Source: CAVQLX01 sp046727715 (GTDB taxonomy: Bacteria; Desulfobacterota; Binatia; DP-6). Taken from it: DNA of 7,994 nt. The position numbers and the translations under genes are program-made. The notes beneath the pieces are model-generated. The model was not told the origin of the DNA. It ran no database searches and worked only from the letters and a program-made list of their open reading frames with translations. The DNA is taken from assembly GCA_046727715.1 (NCBI GenBank), contig JBKPDC010000107.1, positions 1 through 7,994 of the forward strand, in the 5' to 3' direction. Shown here piece by piece: positions 1 through 5,218 of this stretch; within the stretch, counting starts at the first letter, position 1, and each line of letters opens with the position of its first letter.

Positions 1-516
1 GTGCGACAGCCCGAAGGGGTTGCCGATGGCGATCACCGTCTCGCCGATCATGAGATCGTCGGAGCTGCCGAGCGCGATGAAGGGCAGCGACTTGCCCGTG
101 TCGATGCGCAGCACGGCGAGATCGGAGTCGGCATCGCGTCCGACGAGCCTGGCGTCGAACTCGCGGCCGTCGGCGAGCGTGACGTGGATGCGACCGCCGC
201 GCAGGATGACGTGCTCGTTCGTCAAGATGGTGCCGTCGGCGCGCACGATCACGCCCGAGCCCAGGCTGGTGCGGGTGGAGCGCCGCGGACGCGCGTCGAA
301 GAAGTCGCGGAAGAACTGATCGAAGAAGGGGTCGCCGAATTGCATCGGGCGCTCGACGACCGTCTGCTCGGTGGAGATGTTCACCACCGCAGGGCTCGCG
401 CGCTCGACCGCCTCCACCACGCGGCTGCGGCGCAGCGGGTCACTCTCGGGTGCGCCGGCATGCGCGGAACCGGCAAGCAGGACGAGCGTCAGGATCGTCG
501 CCGACGTCTTGGCCAT
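1..516 (-). CDS. HtrA/Deg-type periplasmic serine protease, N-terminal part (3' end beyond window)
   Basis: The 172 visible residues are the start of a trypsin-like Deg protease, which degrades or refolds misfolded envelope proteins. Residues 1-20 look like a Sec signal peptide: one early Lys, a hydrophobic stretch ILTLVLLAG, then AHA before a probable cleavage site. Residues 33-50 (VVEAVERASPAVVNIS) match the usual opening of the mature protease. A Phe/Asp-rich loop (residues 60-75, FGDPFFDQFFRDFF) corresponds to the LA loop region. The motif GSGVIVRADGTILTNEHV carries the catalytic His at residue 102, and DSDLAVLRI carries the catalytic Asp at 132. The catalytic Ser motif (GNSGG) and any PDZ domains would lie off the window, so activity and DegP/DegQ/DegS subtype cannot be judged. 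The ATG start overlaps the end of rnr by 28 nt and has GAGGAG 11 nt upstream. It is the third gene of a leftward operon. Confidence 0.93.
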   Translation of the reverse strand, partial: MAKTSATILTLVLLAGSAHAGAPESDPLRRSRVVEAVERASPAVVNISTEQTVVERPMQFGDPFFDQFFRDFFDARPRRSTRTSLGSGVIVRADGTILTNEHVILRGGRIHVTLADGREFDARLVGRDADSDLAVLRIDTGKSLPFIALGSSDDLMIGETVIAIGNPFGLSH

Positions 517-2636
517 CTGGCAAGGGTCTCCTCGGGTGCGGCGAGGACGAAGTCGATCTGCCGGCGGGCCACCGAGACCCCTGCCACCGCCACCCGCACC
601 GGGTCACCGACGCGGAACGTGCGACGGGTGCGCCGGCCGCGCAGCAGGTGGTGCGCCTCGTCGTGCTCGTAGAAGTCGTCGCCCAGCGTTCCCACGTGCA
701 CCAGCCCCTCGACGAACACCTCGTGGAGCTCGACGAAGAACCCGAACCCGGTCACGCCGCTGACGACCCCGTCATATTCCTGACCGACCTTGTCCTGCAT
801 GAATTGGACCCTCTTCAGCTGCAGGATCTCGCGCTCGGCGTCCACCGCCACCCGTTCGCGGCGGGACGACTCCTCGGCAATGGCGGGGAGGTCGGCGGGG
901 ACTCGGCCGCGCCTGGTGCGCGCAAAGCGCAAGAGACGATGCGCCACCAGGTCGGGATAGCGCCGGATGGGCGAGGTGAAGTGCATGTATGCATCCGAGG
1001 CAAGCCCGAAGTGTCCCAGCGGCTCGGCGGCGTACCGCGCCTGTTGCATGGCGCGCAGGAGCACCGTGTGCACGAGGCGGGCCTCGGGACGGCCCTCGAC
1101 GGCGTCGATCACGGCCTGGAACGCGGCGGGCGTGGGCTTCCCGCGCTCGAGCCGGAGGCGGAGCCCGAAACCCTCCAGGAAGCGCGCCAGGTCGTGGACA
1201 CGCACTCGGTCGGGTGGCTCGTGGACGCGGTGCAGGCCGGGGACGCGTCGGCGCATCAGCTCGCGGGCGACGGCCTCGTTGGCGGCCACCATGCACTCCT
1301 CGATCAACCGGTGCGCGACCGTGCGCTCGGCGCGCACGATCTGCTCGGGACGCCCGCGCAGGTCGAGCAGGATCTCCGCCTCGGGCAGATCGAAGTCGAT
1401 GGCACCGCGGGCGCGCCGGCGGGCGAGGAGGGCGGCCGCCAGGCGCTCGGCGTGCTCGAGCGGCTCGAGCAGACGCCCGAGCCTGCTGCGAACCGCGGCG
1501 TCCCTGTCCGCGAGCGCCTGGCCGACCTCGGTATAGGTGAGGCGGGCGGCACTTCGCATCACGGCGTCGTGGAACTCGGCTGCGTGCGGGCGGCCGGCGG
1601 CGTCGAACTCCAAGCGCACCGCCTGCACGAGCCGGTCCTCGCCCGCCTTGAGACTGCAGAGATCGTTCGACAGCGCCTCCGGCAGCATCGGCACGACGCG
1701 GTCGGGAAAGTAGACGCTGGTGCCGCGCGCGCGCGCCTCGCGATCGATCACGTCGTCCTCGCCCACGTAGTGCGCCACGTCGGCGACGGCGACGGTCAGC
1801 CAGAAGCCCGACCTCCGGCGCTCGACCAGCACGGCATCGTCGAAGTCGCGCGCGTTCTCGCCGTCGATGGTGACCAGCGCCAGCGCGCGCAGGTCGGTGC
1901 GGTCGCGCAGATCGGTGGCGGTGAGCGCGCGCGGGAGCCGGCGCGCCGCGGCGGCCACGGGTGCGGGGAAGTCGAGGGGCAGGCCGTGGGCACGGATCAC
2001 CGCCTCGGTCTGCACGCGCGGGTCGTCGGCGGGCCCGAGGACCTGCTCGACCCGCGCCACCACCTCGTGGTCGCCGCTCGGCCAGGTCACCAGCCGGGCC
2101 AGCACCAGGTCGCCCGCGCGCGCGCCGCCGTCGTCGTGCGGGGCCACGACGATGGGCGTCGTGATGCGCGGATCCTGTGGGACGAGGACGCCCCGTCCGC
2201 GCGCCGGCCGGTAGACGGCGAGCAGGGTTTCGAGCCCGCGTGCCAGCACCCGGACGACGCGGCCGGTCGCGCGGCCGGTCCGTCCCCGCCGCGCGACCCG
2301 CACCAGCACCCGGTCGCCGTGCATCGCCGATCCCATGCCACGGGCCGCCACGTGCACGTCGTCGCGCGTGGCATCGTCGAGCTGCACGAAGCCGAAGCCG
2401 GCGGGATTGGCGGTGAGCCGGCCCGCCACGAGGCCGGCCTGCTCCGGGAGCGCCCAGCGATCCCCGGGCAGGCGGATCAAGCGGCCGTCGGCTTCGAGGG
2501 CGCGAAGCCGCGCCGCGGCCGGTTCCTGCTCGCCGCGTCCCACCCGCGCGGCGCGGAGCAGGGCGGCCTGCGTCACCGGCTTGCGCCGCCGCTCGGCGGC
2601 CGCGAGGAGCCGGGCGTCGAGCGACTCGGCCGTCAC
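489..2636 (-). CDS. rnr: Ribonuclease R (RNase II/RNB family 3'-5' exoribonuclease)
   Basis: This 715-residue protein is a hydrolytic, processive 3'-5' exoribonuclease that degrades structured RNA such as rRNA and mRNA fragments in the cytoplasm. Domains in order: winged-helix-like N-terminus (about 1-62), two cold-shock OB folds (about 68-130 and 136-205), RNB catalytic domain (about 245-575) and S1 RNA-binding domain (about 617-699). The motif TIDGENARDFDD holds the four metal-binding aspartates, Asp258, 264, 266 and 267. HFTSPIRRYPDL (552-563) supplies the conserved catalytic-site arginine region. It is shorter than the E. coli enzyme (813 aa), mainly because the Lys-rich tail is replaced by a short WPRRRRRS end. 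That Arg run is written over the start of the next gene. The start is a GTG overlapping the TGA of the DUF192 gene by 4 nt (GTGA); no strong Shine-Dalgarno is visible, so translational coupling is likely. The frame stays open far upstream, but homology begins at this GTG. The S1 domain and two cold-shock domains favour RNase R, and RNase II is the less likely alternative. Confidence 0.96.
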   Translation of the reverse strand: MTAESLDARLLAAAERRRKPVTQAALLRAARVGRGEQEPAAARLRALEADGRLIRLPGDRWALPEQAGLVAGRLTANPAGFGFVQLDDATRDDVHVAARGMGSAMHGDRVLVRVARRGRTGRATGRVVRVLARGLETLLAVYRPARGRGVLVPQDPRITTPIVVAPHDDGGARAGDLVLARLVTWPSGDHEVVARVEQVLGPADDPRVQTEAVIRAHGLPLDFPAPVAAAARRLPRALTATDLRDRTDLRALALVTIDGENARDFDDAVLVERRRSGFWLTVAVADVAHYVGEDDVIDREARARGTSVYFPDRVVPMLPEALSNDLCSLKAGEDRLVQAVRLEFDAAGRPHAAEFHDAVMRSAARLTYTEVGQALADRDAAVRSRLGRLLEPLEHAERLAAALLARRRARGAIDFDLPEAEILLDLRGRPEQIVRAERTVAHRLIEECMVAANEAVARELMRRRVPGLHRVHEPPDRVRVHDLARFLEGFGLRLRLERGKPTPAAFQAVIDAVEGRPEARLVHTVLLRAMQQARYAAEPLGHFGLASDAYMHFTSPIRRYPDLVAHRLLRFARTRRGRVPADLPAIAEESSRRERVAVDAEREILQLKRVQFMQDKVGQEYDGVVSGVTGFGFFVELHEVFVEGLVHVGTLGDDFYEHDEAHHLLRGRRTRRTFRVGDPVRVAVAGVSVARRQIDFVLAAPEETLARWPRRRRRS
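528..533 (-). promoter_or_regulatory. Probable ribosome binding site of the htrA-like gene
   Basis: On the minus strand GAGGAG lies 11 nt before the ATG at 516, inside the last codons of rnr. The spacing is slightly long, but this is the best match to the anti-Shine-Dalgarno sequence near that start. It supports ATG 516 as the start even though it falls within the preceding gene. Confidence 0.5.
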
Positions 2637-3109
2637 GGCACGCCGGGCACGTCGCGGAACTCGATCCGGTCGCCCGCGCGGACGCCGTGGCGGGCCGCCC
2701 ACCCGCCGTTCACCTCGAGCACGTAGGTCGACGGTTGGCCGACGGAGAGCGACGCGGTGGAGAGCGGCACGGCATCGGCGTGGATGCCCACGATACGCCC
2801 GTCGCCGGCGATGAACAGCATGTCGAGCGGGACGAGCGTGTTCTTCATCCAGAACGGATGCTCGACCTCCTCCGGGAAGACGAAGAGCATGCCGTGATCC
2901 TCGGCGAGCGCCGGGCGGTACATCATGCCACGCTCGCGCGCGGCCGGCGTGTTCATCACCTCGAGGGCGACGCGGACCGTCGACCCGTCGGCGCGATGCA
3001 CCATCGCAGTCGGGCCGTCGGCCGCGCAACCGAGCGCACATGCAAGGACGGTCGCGCACAGTTGCACGACGGACCTTCGTGGAATAAGCGAAATAATGCT
3101 CAACGCCAT
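2633..3109 (-). CDS. DUF192 family protein, probably exported or lipid-anchored
   Basis: This 158-residue protein is recognised by the DUF192 core: RERGMMYRP (residues 58-66), GMLFVFPEE (73-81), FWMKNTLVPLDMLFI (86-100) and the closing AGDRIEF. No biochemical role is firmly established for the family, so none is assigned. The N-terminus (MALSIISLIPRRSVVQL, then a hydrophobic stretch to about residue 28) looks like an export signal. Cys at 24 or 28 could be a lipidation site (VLAC or ALGC), and the twin Arg at 11-12 also loosely recalls a Tat motif. The ATG at 3109 is chosen because GGAG lies 6 nt upstream and because this start keeps the basic n-region. A GTG at 3067 with AAGG 6 nt upstream is the alternative, giving 144 residues but an uncharged signal. 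It is the first gene of the leftward operon, and its stop overlaps the rnr start by 4 nt. Its 5' end overlaps the divergent oxidoreductase start by 14 nt. Confidence 0.9.
   Translation of the reverse strand: MALSIISLIPRRSVVQLCATVLACALGCAADGPTAMVHRADGSTVRVALEVMNTPAARERGMMYRPALAEDHGMLFVFPEEVEHPFWMKNTLVPLDMLFIAGDGRIVGIHADAVPLSTASLSVGQPSTYVLEVNGGWAARHGVRAGDRIEFRDVPGVP
3082..3098. other. AT-rich island at the divergent gene junction
   Basis: The stretch GAATAAGCGAAATAATG is strikingly AT-rich within a very GC-rich window and sits exactly at the divergent junction. It covers the + strand start codon (3096) and codons 5-10 of the DUF192 gene. On the + strand AATAAG at 3083-3088 is a 4/6 match to a -10 box, with a weak TTGCAC 15 bp upstream. 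If used, it would give a nearly leaderless transcript for the oxidoreductase. The match is weak, and the base composition is the only firm observation. Confidence 0.3.
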
Positions 3110-5171
3110 CGCGTTCTCCGCGGTGCTCCTCACCGCCGTGGGCGTGTTTCTCCACCAGGTGTGGGGACGCTTCAACCTGCTGCGCGCGGCGACCGGTCCC
3201 TTCATGCTCGATCGCATCCCCGAGCGCATCCGGGCAACGCTCGTGTACGCCTTCGGGCAGGAGAAGTTCATCCGTCCGGAGGTCGGCATCGTGAAGGAGC
3301 GCACCGCCGGGTGGCTCCATTTCATCGTGTTCTGGGGCTTCGTCATCCTGGGCATCCAGATCATCGCCATGTTCGGGCGCGCCTACAGCGAGACGTTCTA
3401 TCCGTTCCCGTTCACGCCCGCGCTCCTCGGCAAGCCGTACTGGTTCGTGCGCGATCTCTTCGAGGCCGCCGTCTTCGTCTGCATCCTGATCCTGCTCACG
3501 CGCTGGCTCGTCACCCAGCCACGCCGGCTCTTCGGATACCCGCCCGCCGAGGAGCGCCACCGCCACCACTCGCACTGGGAGGCGTACCTGATCCTCGGTT
3601 GCATCGGGATGATCACCTTCTCGGGCCCCATCTACGACGGCAGCCGGCTTCTCGCGCACGGGGTCGACGGCTTCGTCGGCGATGCGCGCTGGGAGCCGTT
3701 CTCGTACGTGATGAGCCGCATCCTGGCCAGGCTCGGCGGACCGGGTATCACGACGTTCGCGGGCGACACTGCCTGGTGGATGCACAACCTCGCCGTCCTG
3801 GTGATGCTCAACTTCCTCCCTGTCGCCAAGCACTTCCACGTCATCACGTCGCTGCCCAACGTCTTCTTCGGCAAGCTCGAGCCGCTCGGTCAGCTGTCGA
3901 AGCCCGAGTACGACGAGAACACCGTCCGCTACGGCACGTCGCACATCGACCACTTCACCTGGAAGCAGGTCCTCGACATGTTCAGCTGCACCGAGTGCGG
4001 GCGCTGCTCGTCGCAGTGCCCGGCCACGGCCACCGGAAAGCCGCTGGCGCCACGGCAGCTCCTGCTCGACCTGCGCGACTACCTCTACAAGCACCAGGAC
4101 GAGGTCATCGCGAAGCGCGTCGGCGTGCACACGAACGGCGTAGGCGGCATCGAGCTGCCCGCGGTGGGCGAGAACATCGTGGGTCCCGTCATCGAGGACG
4201 AGGTGCTGTGGTCGTGCAACATGTGCCGGGCGTGCGAGGAGGCGTGCCCGGTGATGATCGAGTACGTCGACAAGATCGTCGACATGCGCCGGCACCTCGT
4301 GCAGGAGGCGTCGCGCTTCCCCGAGGAGCTGACGCGTGTCTTCAAGGCGATGGAGACGCAATCGAATCCGTGGGGCGTCGGGGCGGCGAAGCGCTTCGAA
4401 TGGGCCAACGGGCTCGACGTTCCCACGCTCGCCGACAAGCCCGACGCGGAGTACCTCTACTACGTCGGCTGCGCGGGCGCGTTCGACGACCGCAACAAGA
4501 AGACCACGCAGGCGTTCGTGCGCCTGCTGAAGAAGGCGGGGGTGGATTTCGCCTGTCTGGCGCAGGACGAGCCCTGCAACGGCGATTCCGCGCGGCGGCT
4601 CGGCAACGAGTACCTCTACCAGGCGATGGCGCAGATGGCCGTCGAGACCTTCAACGGGTACAACGTGAAGAAGGTGATCGTGAACTGCCCGCACTGCTTC
4701 AACACGATCAAGAACGAGTTCGTCCAGTTCGGCGGGCACTTCGAGGTGATCCACGCCGCCGACCTGGTGAAGCAGCTGATCGCCTCGGGGAAGCTCGCGA
4801 TGAACGGCGCCGCCGGCAAGCGCACCGTCTATCACGACTCCTGCTACTACGGCCGCTTCAACGACGTGTACGACGAGCCGCGCGACGTACTCCGGGCGTC
4901 CGGCGCCACCGTGGAGGAGGTCCCGCATCGCCACCACAACTTCGGACGCTGCTGCGGCGCCGGTGGGGGGCGCATGTGGATCGAGGAGCCGGCCGACAAG
5001 CGCGTCAACCTGCTGCGCACCGACGAGGCGCTGCAGGCGAACCCCGAGGTCATCGCCGTGTCCTGCCCGTTCTGCATGACGATGCTCACCGACGGCATCA
5101 AGGCGAAGGACCTCGAGGAGCGCGTGCAGACGCTGGACGTGATGGAGATCGTCGAGCGCGCGGTGAAGTAG
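3096..5171 (+). CDS. Membrane FeS oxidoreductase, probable ETF:(mena)quinone oxidoreductase (FadF/EMO type, CCG domains)
   Basis: This 691-residue protein probably moves electrons between a soluble donor such as electron-transfer flavoprotein and membrane quinone. It has five likely membrane helices (about 2-22, 72-94, 120-139, 161-179, 228-250), arranged like the NarI cytochrome b subunit. His75 and His230/246/248 are candidate haem b ligands. Two [4Fe-4S] motifs follow: Cys298-301-304-308 then Pro, and Cys374-377-380-384 then Pro. Two CCG cysteine domains come next. The first has Cys459, Cys494, Cys531 and Cys534, with EPCNGD where a Cys-Cys pair would stand. The second is complete, with Cys583, the pair Cys619-620, Cys657 and Cys660. 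This order is that of the FadF/EMO-type membrane oxidoreductases tied to beta-oxidation. An HdrD-like or lactate/glycolate-type reductase is the alternative. No etfAB or acyl-CoA dehydrogenase gene is in the window, so the donor is inferred. The ATG at 3096 retains the first membrane helix, but its Shine-Dalgarno is poor (TGGA, 12 nt away). Confidence 0.88.
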   Translation: MLNAIAFSAVLLTAVGVFLHQVWGRFNLLRAATGPFMLDRIPERIRATLVYAFGQEKFIRPEVGIVKERTAGWLHFIVFWGFVILGIQIIAMFGRAYSETFYPFPFTPALLGKPYWFVRDLFEAAVFVCILILLTRWLVTQPRRLFGYPPAEERHRHHSHWEAYLILGCIGMITFSGPIYDGSRLLAHGVDGFVGDARWEPFSYVMSRILARLGGPGITTFAGDTAWWMHNLAVLVMLNFLPVAKHFHVITSLPNVFFGKLEPLGQLSKPEYDENTVRYGTSHIDHFTWKQVLDMFSCTECGRCSSQCPATATGKPLAPRQLLLDLRDYLYKHQDEVIAKRVGVHTNGVGGIELPAVGENIVGPVIEDEVLWSCNMCRACEEACPVMIEYVDKIVDMRRHLVQEASRFPEELTRVFKAMETQSNPWGVGAAKRFEWANGLDVPTLADKPDAEYLYYVGCAGAFDDRNKKTTQAFVRLLKKAGVDFACLAQDEPCNGDSARRLGNEYLYQAMAQMAVETFNGYNVKKVIVNCPHCFNTIKNEFVQFGGHFEVIHAADLVKQLIASGKLAMNGAAGKRTVYHDSCYYGRFNDVYDEPRDVLRASGATVEEVPHRHHNFGRCCGAGGGRMWIEEPADKRVNLLRTDEALQANPEVIAVSCPFCMTMLTDGIKAKDLEERVQTLDVMEIVERAVK
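3116..3119 (-). promoter_or_regulatory. Ribosome binding site deciding the DUF192 start
   Basis: GGAG on the minus strand is followed by 6 nt (AACGCG) and then the ATG at 3109. Motif and spacing are close to ideal, which favours this start over the GTG at 3067. The site lies inside the coding sequence of the divergent oxidoreductase gene, around its codons 7-8. Confidence 0.6.
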
Positions 5172-5218
5172 GAAGCCCCTCCGCCGACGTACGCGTGCCC
5201 ACTCTGCCGCCGAACCGG
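5172..5218. other. Short convergent intergenic gap without a clear terminator
   Basis: These 47 bp separate the stop of the oxidoreductase (+) from the stop of the histidine kinase (-). The only inverted repeat I see is a 4-bp stem, GCCG-AAC-CGGC at 5209-5219, with no T-run on either side. It is too weak to call an intrinsic terminator. Termination by Rho, or by sites inside the neighbouring genes, is possible. Confidence 0.4.

Noticed and set aside
98..516. Possible inactive HtrA because no catalytic Ser is seen
   Set aside because: The Ser motif normally comes after the region present here; its absence is due to the window edge, not to a mutation.
450..2726. Long + strand open frame (758 codons) opposite rnr
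   Set aside because: It lies antisense to the well-supported RNase R gene, is rich in His, Gly, Arg and Ala with no recognisable domain, and is the expected shadow of GC-biased codons.
3110..3180. Possible -35 (TTGAAG) and -10 (GAGAAA) pair upstream of the DUF192 start on the - strand
   Set aside because: Matches are only 4/6 and 3/6 and such pairs arise by chance; not enough to annotate a promoter.
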